Below are positions 24,948-34,220 of a DNA stretch of 54,888 nucleotides, piece by piece. The notes under the pieces are model-generated. The model had not been told where the DNA came from, did no database searches, and saw only the letters and a list, made by a program, of their open reading frames with translations. Positions within the stretch are counted from its first letter, which is position 1. Each line of letters begins with the position of its first letter. Source of the stretch: an uncultured Sulfurovum sp. (lineage in GTDB: Bacteria; Campylobacterota; Campylobacteria; Campylobacterales; Sulfurovaceae); contig CACVAX010000005.1 in the NCBI GenBank assembly GCA_902727935.1, positions 1 through 54,888 on the forward strand, given 5' to 3'. Position numbers and translations under genes: made by a program.

Positions 24948-25298
24948 ATGAGGAATATTAAATTTTATAGTTATACACTTGGATGTTCACTTATTCTATC
25001 TGCTTGTGGAAGTGTGGAAACTGCCACAGAGATTAAAAAAAATTCGGGTTACTTTGTAAGTAGTTTTAATGAGCGTATTGATTATACTTGTCTCAATGAA
25101 CGCCGAACCATGACTGACAATGGTAAGTTTGAATGTGATTCATTTCCTATCTCTTTTTATATGGATGAGGTAAAGATAGGGGAAATTTCTAGCATACATA
25201 GCGATGGCTATGTATACCCTCAAGACATTATTCTTCTTGAAGATACTGTGCCTATTTATACGAGTGAGGGTAAAATAAAGTTTTTAGAGATAGAGTAA
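24948..25298 (+). CDS. Small lipoprotein with a surface-protein-like C-terminal motif
   Basis: A 116-residue lipoprotein with lipobox LSAC (Cys20) and a good ribosome site (GAGGAG). The mature part holds DYTCLNERRTMTDNGKFECD...FPISFYMDEVKIGEI...YVYPQDI. The pattern C-x(n)-T-D-x-G-x-F-x-C-x(3)-P-(I/V)-x-F ... G ... V-x-P-Q-D recurs, as I recall, in the leader domains of large Campylobacterota surface proteins; here it stands alone. Two cysteines (TCLN, FECD) may bond. The gene is flanked by uvrA and by the convergent glnK gene and has its own AT-rich upstream region. Function unknown. Confidence 0.75.
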   Translation: MRNIKFYSYTLGCSLILSACGSVETATEIKKNSGYFVSSFNERIDYTCLNERRTMTDNGKFECDSFPISFYMDEVKIGEISSIHSDGYVYPQDIILLEDTVPIYTSEGKIKFLEIE

Positions 25299-25331
25299 GT
25301 TTTTATTTTTGATTCAAAAGTCCTTTAGAAG

Positions 25332-25691
<360 letters not shown>

Positions 25692-26873
25692 TTAGATACT
25701 TCGTTTAAATTCAGGGTACGCTTCCATACCACATTCAGTTTCATCAATTCCGACAAGCTGTTCTTCGTCACCAGCTGTTAATTGAAATATTTTGTTAATG
25801 ATATATATTACCACAAATGAGAGAGGGAATACAATAGTACCCACAACAATTATACCTTTAATTTGGTTCCAGTAGCTAACAGACTCTACAAATATGGCTA
25901 CAGCGAGTGTTCCCCAAATACCATTGACCAAGTGAACAGATAAAGCACCAACAGGGTCATCGAGTTTAAGTTTGTCAAATAAAGGTACAAAAAGAACCAC
26001 CAACGCTCCCCCAATACCCCCAACTAAAATAGGAACATACATAGAAAATTGGTCAGGCCCGGCTGTGACTGAAACAAGTCCTCCTAATGCCCCATTGAGT
26101 ATCATGGTAATATCAAACTTTTTATAACGAAAATAGGTTAAAGCCCATGCTGTAATTGCACCTGAAAGACCCCCTGTGTTAGTATTCATAATGGTCAAAG
26201 CAACGGCATCAGCATTTTCTTTGGAAGAGATAGCTCCTACAGAACCTCCATTAAATCCAAACCAACCAATCCATAATAAGAATGCCCCAAGGGTAACCAA
26301 GGGAATATTTGAAGCAGGAATAACTTTAACAGCACCATTTTCATGGTATTTTCCTTTTCTTGCACCCATAATAATGATAGCTGCTAATAAAGCCCATCCT
26401 CCTGTAGAGTGAATAACTGTTGAACCAGCCAAGTCAGACATGGCAGAGATATCTAACATCGTTCCCTCTAAGAAATTTGCTCCCCAAGTGATATTAACAA
26501 TCGTGGGATAAATAAAAGCACCAACAGCAATGGTAAAAAGTGCTAGAGGTATAATTCTTGAACGCTCGGAGACACCACCTGACATAATATTAATAACTTT
26601 TCCTACGAATGCCATTTGAAAAAGGAAAAAAGCATATTTAGAAATACCCTCTTGATGATCCCATGAACCAAAAGCATATTCATACCCAATTAACATAAAA
26701 CTCATAGAAGCTACGGCATAAATCATGACATTCATGGTGAGTACTGCTGTGACGTTTTTGGTACGAATAAGACCAGCTTCAAGCATGGCAAAACCAGGCA
26801 CCATGAAGATAATAAGAACCATTGCAAAAATGGCAAAGAAAGTGTCAATAATATATGACGGATTGTCTAACAT
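25692..26873 (-). CDS. amtB: Ammonium transporter AmtB
   Basis: A 393-residue channel with eleven membrane segments. Diagnostic blocks include GFAMLEAGLIRTKNV (about 27-41), DLAGSTVIHSTGGWALL with the first channel histidine (about 147-163), WFGFNGGS (about 204) and SVHLVNGIWGTLA with the second histidine (about 313). It conducts ammonia/ammonium across the inner membrane. It is the first gene of the amtB-glnK operon. No sigma-54 promoter (GG-N10-GC) was evident in the 242 bases upstream. Confidence 0.96.
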   Translation of the reverse strand: MLDNPSYIIDTFFAIFAMVLIIFMVPGFAMLEAGLIRTKNVTAVLTMNVMIYAVASMSFMLIGYEYAFGSWDHQEGISKYAFFLFQMAFVGKVINIMSGGVSERSRIIPLALFTIAVGAFIYPTIVNITWGANFLEGTMLDISAMSDLAGSTVIHSTGGWALLAAIIIMGARKGKYHENGAVKVIPASNIPLVTLGAFLLWIGWFGFNGGSVGAISSKENADAVALTIMNTNTGGLSGAITAWALTYFRYKKFDITMILNGALGGLVSVTAGPDQFSMYVPILVGGIGGALVVLFVPLFDKLKLDDPVGALSVHLVNGIWGTLAVAIFVESVSYWNQIKGIIVVGTIVFPLSFVVIYIINKIFQLTAGDEEQLVGIDETECGMEAYPEFKRSI

Positions 26874-27081
26874 ATTTTTTCCTTTTAATAAAAAATGGAT
26901 TGATAATACCTTTAATCATTTTTAAAAACAAGAAAAACTTGATTAAAAAATGGGCAATTTAAAATAAGGTTACTGATGAAGATATTTTGTTTCTTTTGTA
27001 AAAAATTAAATGTTTATTAAGTGTTTATGGATTGTTTATAGAAGTAAATTATAATAATAAAGATTTAAGAGGTGTCAAGTG

Positions 27082-27114
27082 ATGACCAATATAGAATTAA
27101 AAATAAGGATATAA
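27082..27114 (+). CDS. Possible 10-residue leader peptide before the KCG-repeat gene
   Basis: ATG at 27082 follows AAGAGGTG and reads MTNIELKIRI before TAA at 27112-27114. One base later the KCG-repeat gene starts. Such a tight upstream frame could couple translation, but it is very short and may be chance. Confidence 0.2.
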   Translation: MTNIELKIRI

Positions 27115-27115
27115 A

Positions 27116-27304
27116 ATGAAAAATTTACTTTTAAGTACAGTATTAGCTTTTGGAATGATGACACTCACAACAGGGTGTTCAAATCATGCAGAGGGAGCTA
27201 GTAAATGTGGTGCATCAAAATGTGGTACATCAAGTGCTAAAAAATGTGGTGATGCAAAAGATACTAAGAAATGTGGTAGTGATAGTAAGTGTGGAGCTAA
27301 ATAA
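27116..27304 (+). CDS. Cysteine-rich KCG-repeat exported peptide
   Basis: A 62-residue product with a signal peptide ending LTTGC (Cys21), either a lipobox with an unusual Thr at -3 or a Sec site slightly further on. The mature 40 residues are low-complexity, lysine- and serine-rich, with five KCG triplets at residues 30-32, 35-37, 43-45, 52-54 and 58-60. Repeated KCG/EGKCG motifs behind a signal peptide are typical of small metallophore or copper-binding precursors modified by MNIO (DUF692) enzymes, such as the HvfA and bufferin groups; that resemblance is from motif only, and no DUF692 gene is in the window. A TATAAT (27050-27055) is the likely -10 box. It converges with the haem-binding gene. 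Confidence 0.8.
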   Translation: MKNLLLSTVLAFGMMTLTTGCSNHAEGASKCGASKCGTSSAKKCGDAKDTKKCGSDSKCGAK

Positions 27305-27314
27305 GCCTCCACTG

Positions 27315-27764
27315 TTAATAAGATGAGCCTAGCTGCTTGTCTTTTAACGCCCTTGACCAAGACTTTAATAGTTTTTTCTCTTCTCCTGTTAACTTAACCT
27401 CTTCATGTAAATATAAATAAGATTGAAGTGGCATACGAATGACAATGGCTTTTGGTAGCTTTTCAAGAAATTTTACTTGTTTCTCTTTACTATAGCTGTT
27501 CCATTTCGAAAAGTTCATAATATTTCGTGCATTTTTTACATTAAGTTGGGTGTACCATGAAATAGGAGCGATGTCATAATACCATGGTGCTTTGACTTGT
27601 GAAGAGTGACAATCATAACAAGAACGTTTTAAAATATTAAGTACCTCTTTGGGTGCTTGAAGTTCTTCATTTTTTTGTATGGGTTGAATAGCAGAAGTAT
27701 TGAGTGAAAAAAATTGCATAATAATAAACAGTATAAGTACCCAAAACCAAAAACTTTTTAACAT
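27315..27764 (-). CDS. Haem-binding domain protein (CxxCH)
   Basis: A 149-residue protein with one N-terminal membrane segment or uncleaved signal (residues 5-20). CYDCHSS at 49-55 is a c-type haem site (Cys49, Cys52, His53), and KAPWYYDIAPISWY after it is the hallmark of the Haem_bd family (PF14376 type). These are periplasmic monohaem proteins of uncertain partner. Ten bases separate it from the upstream hypothetical gene at 27774, so they are probably co-transcribed with ftsY and the TlpA-like gene as one minus-strand unit. Confidence 0.85.
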   Translation of the reverse strand: MLKSFWFWVLILFIIMQFFSLNTSAIQPIQKNEELQAPKEVLNILKRSCYDCHSSQVKAPWYYDIAPISWYTQLNVKNARNIMNFSKWNSYSKEKQVKFLEKLPKAIVIRMPLQSYLYLHEEVKLTGEEKKLLKSWSRALKDKQLGSSY

Positions 27765-27773
27765 GATGACTCC

Positions 27774-28862
27774 TTAAGTGATAATTGAACGTATTGTAGT
27801 ACTAAATTTTAAAAACTTGCGTATAAAGTAAAATAATCCAAAAAAACTTATGAAATAGAGTAAACTATTGGGAATATGTCTTAGTAGTGCATTAAAAAGA
27901 GAATCAAGGTTACCCTTATAGGTAGTTTTAGCCAAATTTGAGCTAACCCCAACTCTTTTCATAAATTTATTTACCCCTAATTTTTCAATTCCTTTTAAAC
28001 CTTGTTCTCCATAGGTTGAAGCATAAAGAAAATTTTTTGTTGAAACATTGGGCATTTTTTGCATCTGTTTTAATGCTGTGTTATTGGTTGATTTAAGTAA
28101 AACTTGACTTTTTGTTCCAAAACGTGTGGCAAATTTATTAAATGATTTTAATTCATTTAGATTTCGACTTTTACTAAGGAGATGAAGGGTTTGATTAAGT
28201 CCTACTTTTTGCTTAAGTTGTTGTATGGGTTCAATCAGTGTTTGTATCTCTTTGAGTGATTTTGTCTCTTTTGCTCGTTCTATCTGTTTGAACAGTTTTG
28301 TTTGTAACCAAAGGGGTATTTTTTTCATGCGTTTTCCATACTTCAAAACTGAAATTGTGCCTTTGAGAGGGGCTGTAGCACCCAGTGAATAGACAGTACT
28401 AAGCGTTGCTAATAAACCAAGTGAAGAGAGTGCTAAAATAAGTTCGTCTACTTCTTCATTATTATTGTAATGCATCCCTTGAATAATTAAGTCACGTATA
28501 TCTCCAATAACCAAAAAATCAGAGGCAATGGCAGAAGCACGTCCTATGTCATCATCGCTTCTTCCTTGCATTATGCCTTGGAGAACTTTATCTTTCTTAT
28601 ATTCAAGTGAATTACGCGTTGCTTGTATTTGGGCTAAGAGTTCGGAAGATTTTGGATTTTTTTTAACATAGTCATACGCTATAAAATAGTTTAGGTACTC
28701 TTCTGCTTCCACATATTTCTTTTGTTGTATCAGTGTTTCTGTGTGAGGTAGGGGGTCTATCTGAACGAGTGTACTGACATCAAAAGTTTTTCGCTCTTCT
28801 AAAATAAGAAGGGAAGCTGTAACGACTAAGAGTATGATTAGAGGAGTAAGTAGTTTAAACAT
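27774..28862 (-). CDS. Membrane protein of unknown function in the ftsY operon
   Basis: A 362-residue protein with an N-terminal membrane segment (MFKLLTPLIILLVVTASLLIL), another near 145-165, and a C-terminal one (LLYFISFFGLFYFIRKFL, about 333-350). The middle is helical and basic, rich in Lys, Leu and Asn, without recognisable catalytic motifs. A region with ALSSLGLLATLSTVYSLGATAPLKG may be a further hydrophobic hairpin. I do not recognise the family. It lies between ftsY (22 bases upstream) and the haem-binding gene (ten bases downstream), so a role in membrane or cytochrome biogenesis is possible but unproven. Confidence 0.75.
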   Translation of the reverse strand: MFKLLTPLIILLVVTASLLILEERKTFDVSTLVQIDPLPHTETLIQQKKYVEAEEYLNYFIAYDYVKKNPKSSELLAQIQATRNSLEYKKDKVLQGIMQGRSDDDIGRASAIASDFLVIGDIRDLIIQGMHYNNNEEVDELILALSSLGLLATLSTVYSLGATAPLKGTISVLKYGKRMKKIPLWLQTKLFKQIERAKETKSLKEIQTLIEPIQQLKQKVGLNQTLHLLSKSRNLNELKSFNKFATRFGTKSQVLLKSTNNTALKQMQKMPNVSTKNFLYASTYGEQGLKGIEKLGVNKFMKRVGVSSNLAKTTYKGNLDSLFNALLRHIPNSLLYFISFFGLFYFIRKFLKFSTTIRSIIT

Positions 28863-28884
28863 GGTTGACTCCTCTTTTTATAAG

Positions 28885-29754
28885 TTAAATAAAAATTTCA
28901 TCCAAAATGGTATTGACATAAGCATTGGCTTTAAATTCAATAAGGTCATTAGGCTGTTCACCTGTTCCTATAAAGTAAATAGGCATTTTTAATTCGTACG
29001 CAATAGAAAGAACTGATCCTCCCTTAGCTGTTCCATCCAGTTTTGTAATGATTATACCATCTATTCCTATAAGTTCGTTAAATACTTTTGCTTGATTAAT
29101 ACTTGAAGAACCTTGTGTCCCATCTAAAATTAGCATTTTTCTATGAGGAGCATTAGGCATTGCTTTGTCTGCTATACGAACCATTTTTTTAAGCTCTTCT
29201 CCCAAGTTAGTTTGGGTATGTAATCTACCAGCTGTGTCTAGGAGAACACGGTCAGCATTTTTGGCTTTGGCAGAAGAGATGGCATCAAAAACAACAGCTG
29301 AAGGGTCATGACCTTGTTGTGTTGAGACGATGGGAACGTCTAGTTTTTTAGCCCAACGGGTGAGTTGTTCTATGGCTGCAGCCCTAAAAGTATCAGCAGC
29401 CCCTAAGATGACTTTTTCACCTCTGTTTTTATGGTAGTTGGCAAGTTTTGCAATGGTGGTTGTTTTTCCAGCACCGTTGACCCCAATAATCATCTCCACA
29501 AAAGGTTTGTCTTTAATATTGTCTTTCCAATCCACATCATATTGAAAGACTGAAATAAGCGTATTGAAAGCATGTATTCTTTCAACTTTTTCTGGAAGTT
29601 CTTCTAGGAATTTTTCTACAAGTTCATAGTTTACATCAGCTTCGAGTAAAATATCTTCAAGCTCATCTTTGGTAATTTTTTTCTTTTTTTGTGGTGCTAC
29701 CTCATGAATAGCTTCATTGGTTTTTTTAAAAACTTTTTTGAATATGTTAAACAA
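28885..29754 (-). CDS. ftsY: Signal recognition particle receptor FtsY
   Basis: A 289-residue SRP GTPase without the long acidic N-terminus of E. coli FtsY; a short basic start precedes the N domain (about 20-80). The G domain shows G1 GVNGAGKTTTIAKL (about 92), DTFRAAAIEQL (G2), DTAGRLHT (G3, about 173), TKLDGTAKGG (G4/G5 region, about 237). FtsY docks ribosome-SRP complexes at the membrane for co-translational insertion. It lies eight bases after the TlpA-like gene. Confidence 0.96.
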   Translation of the reverse strand: MFNIFKKVFKKTNEAIHEVAPQKKKKITKDELEDILLEADVNYELVEKFLEELPEKVERIHAFNTLISVFQYDVDWKDNIKDKPFVEMIIGVNGAGKTTTIAKLANYHKNRGEKVILGAADTFRAAAIEQLTRWAKKLDVPIVSTQQGHDPSAVVFDAISSAKAKNADRVLLDTAGRLHTQTNLGEELKKMVRIADKAMPNAPHRKMLILDGTQGSSSINQAKVFNELIGIDGIIITKLDGTAKGGSVLSIAYELKMPIYFIGTGEQPNDLIEFKANAYVNTILDEIFI

Positions 29755-29762
29755 TTTTGACC

Positions 29763-30497
29763 TTAGTTAGTTATTTTTGTAAGCAGTTGATTGATGTCAC
29801 TCTCTATCATCTCTTCAGGTATCATACCTTCATAATGGGTAAAATATTTCCCTTTAACAAACACAATGGTTAAAGGCATGGGAAAATCTTCAGAAAGGGC
29901 AAGTTTTGGGGTAAGTATATTGAGAAATTTAAGATTTTCTTCTTGCGTTACGGAGACATAAAAAAGCATTTTTTGGGCAATAATAAACTTATTTAAGGCT
30001 TCGGTTGAAATGTCATCATGTACCAAGGAAGCCATTACAAATATATTTTCTTTGAACTTTTGTTGTAGTTTTGATAAATGGGGTATTTGTCCTCTACAAG
30101 GAGGACACCAAGTCGCCATGACGTTCATAATAATTATTGGTTGTTGAATGTTTTTAAAATTGTAGATATCATTACTAATATCTAGGATGTTTTCCTGTTC
30201 TTTTAAATCTTTAAAGGTATAGCTATATTCTATGACAGGTATAGGCTCTTTTTTGGGAGCTTCTTTAGTTTGCTTTAGTGCTGTAGTGATTCTTTTTTCT
30301 AAAGCATGAAAAACCATATCTAGGGTACTTTCTTCCTTTTCTTCTAGTGTGACCTCTTCTGAAAGAACCTTTTCTTCGATATTGATTGTTTTTGTGTCAG
30401 ATTCTGGATGGTTTTTTTGAGAGTTTGTTTTTTCTTCACAGGCAGATAATATAAATAGGAGTGTAACTAATAGGAAATAAAATTTATGGTTCATCAC
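29763..30497 (-). CDS. TlpA-like thioredoxin-fold lipoprotein
   Basis: A 244-residue lipoprotein with lipobox LSAC (Cys20) followed by an acidic, low-complexity linker to about residue 85. The C-terminal domain is thioredoxin-like with the redox pair Cys131 and Cys134 in ATWCPPCRGQIPH and a cis-proline region PMPLTIVF near 210. TlpA/ResA-type proteins reduce disulphides of apocytochrome or copper-site proteins in the periplasm, which fits the nearby c-type haem protein at 27315. It is the first gene of the minus-strand ftsY unit. The ATG at 30497 and the one after it are both possible. Confidence 0.88.
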   Translation of the reverse strand: MMNHKFYFLLVTLLFILSACEEKTNSQKNHPESDTKTINIEEKVLSEEVTLEEKEESTLDMVFHALEKRITTALKQTKEAPKKEPIPVIEYSYTFKDLKEQENILDISNDIYNFKNIQQPIIIMNVMATWCPPCRGQIPHLSKLQQKFKENIFVMASLVHDDISTEALNKFIIAQKMLFYVSVTQEENLKFLNILTPKLALSEDFPMPLTIVFVKGKYFTHYEGMIPEEMIESDINQLLTKITN

Positions 30498-30561
30498 TGT
30501 TATGGGGTCTTTTATAAGTAAATTTTAGTGATTATATCAAAAAAGTATAAAGTGTGCCATA

Positions 30562-31137
30562 ATGGATAAAAAAACTTTTAGAAGTATTTGTATAGAAAAA
30601 GCTAAAAAAAACAAGCGTACCAATGCTTATAAAATTGACAAATTAGTGAATGGAATGCTCTATAAAGAGATAAAAAAAGTAAAAGCAAAAAATATAATGC
30701 TGTATATTCCATTAAAAATAGAGATTAATATAACAAGTTTAATTTTAAAGTTAAGAAAAGAGAAAAAAACCCTTTATGTACCGTTTATGGAGGGTGAAAG
30801 CTTTAGCTTGGTAAAATATAGACTGCCTTTAATTAAAAAACAATTTGGTGTCAAAGAACCTAAGAATACAAATAAATATAAGCATAAGATAGATTTAGCA
30901 ATAGTTCCAATAATTGGGACAGACAGTACATTACGACGCGTAGGATTTGGCAAAGGATTCTATGATAGATTTTTTGAAACAAATCATACAAGAATTAACA
31001 AAATTTTATTTGTAGGAAGAGAATATTGTGTTTCATCTGAAATTATTTCTGATGATCATGATATTAAAGGAGATCTTTATCTGACAGCTAAAAATTGTCA
31101 TTACAAAAGTTATTTGAAAAAAAAATCAAGGATTTAG
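30562..31137 (+). CDS. 5-formyltetrahydrofolate cyclo-ligase
   Basis: A 191-residue cytoplasmic enzyme. The C-terminal signature RRVGFGKGFYDRFF near residues 130-143 is the nucleotide and folate-binding loop of 5-formyl-THF cyclo-ligase (FthC/YgfA), and IVPIIGTD near 111 belongs to the same fold. It converts 5-formyl-THF to 5,10-methenyl-THF using ATP. The sequence is very lysine-rich, as is common in this phylum. The gene is divergent from the TlpA-like gene and sits directly before rny. Confidence 0.9.
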   Translation: MDKKTFRSICIEKAKKNKRTNAYKIDKLVNGMLYKEIKKVKAKNIMLYIPLKIEINITSLILKLRKEKKTLYVPFMEGESFSLVKYRLPLIKKQFGVKEPKNTNKYKHKIDLAIVPIIGTDSTLRRVGFGKGFYDRFFETNHTRINKILFVGREYCVSSEIISDDHDIKGDLYLTAKNCHYKSYLKKKSRI

Positions 31138-31158
31138 GCTCCTTAGATGGAGGAATAT

Positions 31159-32682
31159 ATGATAGAGAATACATTAGTTGCACTACTGTTTATAATGCTT
31201 GGAGTAGCATTAACTTATTTGATTATGCGTAATGCAAATAAGAAGCAGTTCAAACATTTAGAAAATGAAGCCAGAGCAAAAGCCACGGCTATTGAGTATG
31301 AAGCTGAACATTTATTACATGAAGCCAATGTAAAAATTCAGCAAGATGAAGTTTTACTAGAGAAGAAATTTCAGGGTAAAAAATTATCCATCGTTAAACA
31401 AAAAACTGAGTTAGGCTTAGAATTAAAAGCATTACAAAAACAAGAGAATGAGATTTTTAAAATTAGAGAAAATCTTGATAAAAAGGAACAGGCACTTAAT
31501 GCCTTAGAGATTCAAAAAAAGGAAGAGATATCTAAAAGCATTGCTTTACTTGAAAAATCAGCCTCTATGACCAGAGATGAGGCAAAAAAACATCTTTTGG
31601 AAGAATTAAAAAATGAATCGAAATTAGAGTTTGCACTAACGGTTAAGAAGTATGAAAAAGAAGCCCATGCAGAAGCGAAAAAGAAAGCAGACTATATTTT
31701 GTCTCAAGCTGTAACACGTTATGCAGGTGAGTTTGCAGGTGAACGACTCATGAACATTGTCACACTTCCAAGTGATGAGCATAAAGGTCGAATCATTGGT
31801 AAAGAAGGTCGAAATATTAAAAGTTTAGAACAGCTTTTGGGTGTTGATATTATCATTGATGAAACCCCTGGGGTCATACTTGTCTCTAACTTTAATCTTT
31901 ATAGAAGAGCCATTGCTACTAAAACGATTAAGCTATTAGTAGAAGATGGAAGAATTCACCCAGGTAGAATAGAAGAAGTACATGCAAAAGTAGAAGCCGA
32001 ATTTGAAGATAAAATCTTAGAAGAGGGTGAAAACATTGTTGTTGAGCTTGGTTTATATCCGATGCATGAAGAGTTAATGCGTCTACTTGGACGTATGCGA
32101 TACCGTGCAAGTTATGGTCAAAATGCTTTAGCACACACTTTAGAAGTGGCTAAATTAGCAGCCATTATGGCTGCTGAAATGGGTGGTGATGAGAAATTAG
32201 CATTAAGAGCTGGACTACTACATGATATTGGTAAAGCACTAACTCAAGAACAGGGTGGAAACCATGTAGATTTGGGCGTAGAAGTTTGTCGTAGACATAA
32301 TGAACATCCAACCGTGATTAATGCTATTTATGCACATCATGGACATGAAGAACCTGATGGAGTAGAGTCAGCAGCTGTTTGTGCAGCTGATGTTCTTTCT
32401 GCCACCAGACCAGGGGCAAGACGTGAAGTACTTGAAAGTTTTGTAAAGCGTGTTAAAGAAGTTGAAACCATAGCCCTGTCAAAAAAAGGGGTGATGGATG
32501 CTTACGCTATTAATGCAGGTAGAGAAATAAGGGTTTTTGTAGATGCTGGAAAAATTGATGATGCTTCGGTCTATTTGTTGTCTAAAGAGATTGCAAAAGA
32601 GATAGAAAATAAGGTACAATATCCTGGTGAAATTAAAGTAAATGTCATTCGTGAAAAACGCGAAATACAGTATGCTAGATAG
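31159..32682 (+). CDS. rny: Ribonuclease Y
   Basis: A 507-residue endoribonuclease anchored by one N-terminal membrane segment (LVALLFIMLGVALTYLIM), then a long coiled coil (about 25-180), a KH domain (GRIIGKEGRNIKSLEQ near 210) and an HD hydrolase domain with LLHDIGKA (about 353) and AHHGHEE. It starts mRNA turnover at the membrane. An in-frame ATG at 31147 exists, but GGAGG at 31149-31153 stands five bases before the ATG at 31159 and the earlier ATG has no ribosome site, so 31159 is chosen. Confidence 0.96.
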   Translation: MIENTLVALLFIMLGVALTYLIMRNANKKQFKHLENEARAKATAIEYEAEHLLHEANVKIQQDEVLLEKKFQGKKLSIVKQKTELGLELKALQKQENEIFKIRENLDKKEQALNALEIQKKEEISKSIALLEKSASMTRDEAKKHLLEELKNESKLEFALTVKKYEKEAHAEAKKKADYILSQAVTRYAGEFAGERLMNIVTLPSDEHKGRIIGKEGRNIKSLEQLLGVDIIIDETPGVILVSNFNLYRRAIATKTIKLLVEDGRIHPGRIEEVHAKVEAEFEDKILEEGENIVVELGLYPMHEELMRLLGRMRYRASYGQNALAHTLEVAKLAAIMAAEMGGDEKLALRAGLLHDIGKALTQEQGGNHVDLGVEVCRRHNEHPTVINAIYAHHGHEEPDGVESAAVCAADVLSATRPGARREVLESFVKRVKEVETIALSKKGVMDAYAINAGREIRVFVDAGKIDDASVYLLSKEIAKEIENKVQYPGEIKVNVIREKREIQYAR

Positions 32683-32718
32683 TAAAAAATAAATATAAAC
32701 AAAGAATAGGAGAAATAA

Positions 32719-33300
32719 ATGAAACGAATAATTTTAAATATATTGGTCATTGCCATTGTGTTTATCACAGGATGTAATGCCAAAGATAGCAACAGTACAA
32801 ACAATGCTGTTACAGAGGTCAAAAAATCAAATGATGTTATTGTGGTTTTAGAGACAAATCAAGGTAATATTGAGTTGAAAATGTTTCCCGATGTTGCTCC
32901 TTTGGCTGTAGAGAACTTTGTAACACATGCTAAAGCAGGTTATTATGATGGTTTGATTTTTCATCGTGTGATTAAAGATTTTATGATTCAAGGTGGAGAT
33001 CCTACAGGAACAGGTAGAGGTGGTGAATCTATTTGGAAAAAAGAATTTGTTAATGAACATAAACCAAATGTAGTGTTTGACCGACCATTTTTACTGGCTA
33101 TGGCGAATCATGGTCCAAATACCAATGGAAGTCAGTTTTTTATCACGACTGAACCTACCCCTTTTTTAAATGGAGGTTATACTATTTTTGGTGAAGTTCT
33201 TTCTGGACAAGAATCTGTGGAAAAAATTGAAACCACCAAAACAGCCAGAGCAGATAGACCTGTGGACAATCAAATTATAAAAAAGGCTACTGTTAAGTAA
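32719..33300 (+). CDS. Cyclophilin-type peptidyl-prolyl isomerase, lipoprotein
   Basis: A 193-residue protein with lipobox FITGC (Cys19) and a complete cyclophilin domain from about residue 40: FHRVIKDFMIQGGDPTGTG, with the catalytic Arg in FHRV, and LAMANHGPNTNGSQFFIT, then YTIFGEV. It speeds proline isomerisation during folding in the periplasm and is probably held on a membrane by its lipid. AGGAGAAATAA is the ribosome site. It is 36 bases after rny and two bases before cmoB. Confidence 0.95.
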   Translation: MKRIILNILVIAIVFITGCNAKDSNSTNNAVTEVKKSNDVIVVLETNQGNIELKMFPDVAPLAVENFVTHAKAGYYDGLIFHRVIKDFMIQGGDPTGTGRGGESIWKKEFVNEHKPNVVFDRPFLLAMANHGPNTNGSQFFITTEPTPFLNGGYTIFGEVLSGQESVEKIETTKTARADRPVDNQIIKKATVK

Positions 33301-33302
33301 TA

Positions 33303-34220
33303 ATGCAAACAATTGACCTTAATACTTTACGTGAAGAGCGTTTAAAATGCCTTCACTGGAAAAATATAGAACCCTACTGGAAGGCGATACAGGCTCTTCC
33401 AACACCTAAAAATACCCAAATAAAACTTTCTGATGCTGTTGAAATATTGTGTGATGATTTGTCACAAGAAGAAGAGGTCTATATTTATGAAACAGCAAAA
33501 TTAATGCATCCTTGGAGAAAAGGGCCTTTTCAAGTTTTTAAGACTTTCATTGATGCTGAATGGAAAAGTAATTTAAAATACAATTTACTCCGTCCACACT
33601 TTAATTTAAAAGATAAAATTGTAGGAGATATTGGCTGTAATAATGGTTATTATCTTTTTAGAATGATGGAAGATAAGCCTAAAAAATTAATTGGCTTTGA
33701 CCCTTCTGCTGTGACTTATTGTCAATTTAGTTTTTTGAATCATTTTATACAAAGCGATATTAAATATGAACTGCTAGGGATTGAACACGTTGAGTATTAT
33801 GAACATAAATTTGATGTTCTTTTTTGCTTAGGAGTACTTTACCATAGATCTGATCCTATTGGTATGCTTAAGTCTCTGTTTAAAGGCTTAAATCAAGGAG
33901 GAGAGCTTATACTCGATACTTTTATGATTGAGGGGGAAGATGATATTTGTTTAACGCCAAGAGAGCGTTATTCTAAGATGGGTAATATCTATTTCATTCC
34001 AACGGTAAATGCACTTAAGAATTGGTGTTATAGAGCTGGGTTTGAAGCCATCGAAGTGTTGGATATTGTCAAAACAGAGCATGAAGAACAACGAAAAACA
34101 GAATGGATTAAGACCCAATCATTAGATGATTTTTTAGACAAAGAGGATCAGAATAAAACAGTAGAGGGTTACCCTGCACCTAAAAGAGTTTACATTAAGG
34201 CTAAAAGGTTGAAAAAATAG
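33303..34220 (+). CDS. cmoB: tRNA uridine-34 carboxymethyltransferase
   Basis: A 305-residue SAM-fold enzyme. KGPFQVFKTFIDAEWKS near residue 73 and DIGCNNGYYLFRM near 110 are CmoB hallmarks, and LGVLYHRSDP near 181 closes the cofactor site. CmoB uses carboxy-SAM to turn 5-hydroxyuridine 34 of tRNA into 5-carboxymethoxyuridine, widening wobble decoding. CmoA is not in the window. It follows the cyclophilin gene by two bases. Confidence 0.95.
   Translation: MQTIDLNTLREERLKCLHWKNIEPYWKAIQALPTPKNTQIKLSDAVEILCDDLSQEEEVYIYETAKLMHPWRKGPFQVFKTFIDAEWKSNLKYNLLRPHFNLKDKIVGDIGCNNGYYLFRMMEDKPKKLIGFDPSAVTYCQFSFLNHFIQSDIKYELLGIEHVEYYEHKFDVLFCLGVLYHRSDPIGMLKSLFKGLNQGGELILDTFMIEGEDDICLTPRERYSKMGNIYFIPTVNALKNWCYRAGFEAIEVLDIVKTEHEEQRKTEWIKTQSLDDFLDKEDQNKTVEGYPAPKRVYIKAKRLKK

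Noticed and set aside
26874-27115. Sigma-54 promoter for amtB-glnK
   Set aside because: No TGGCAC-N5-TTGC-like or GG-N10-GC arrangement was found on the relevant strand.
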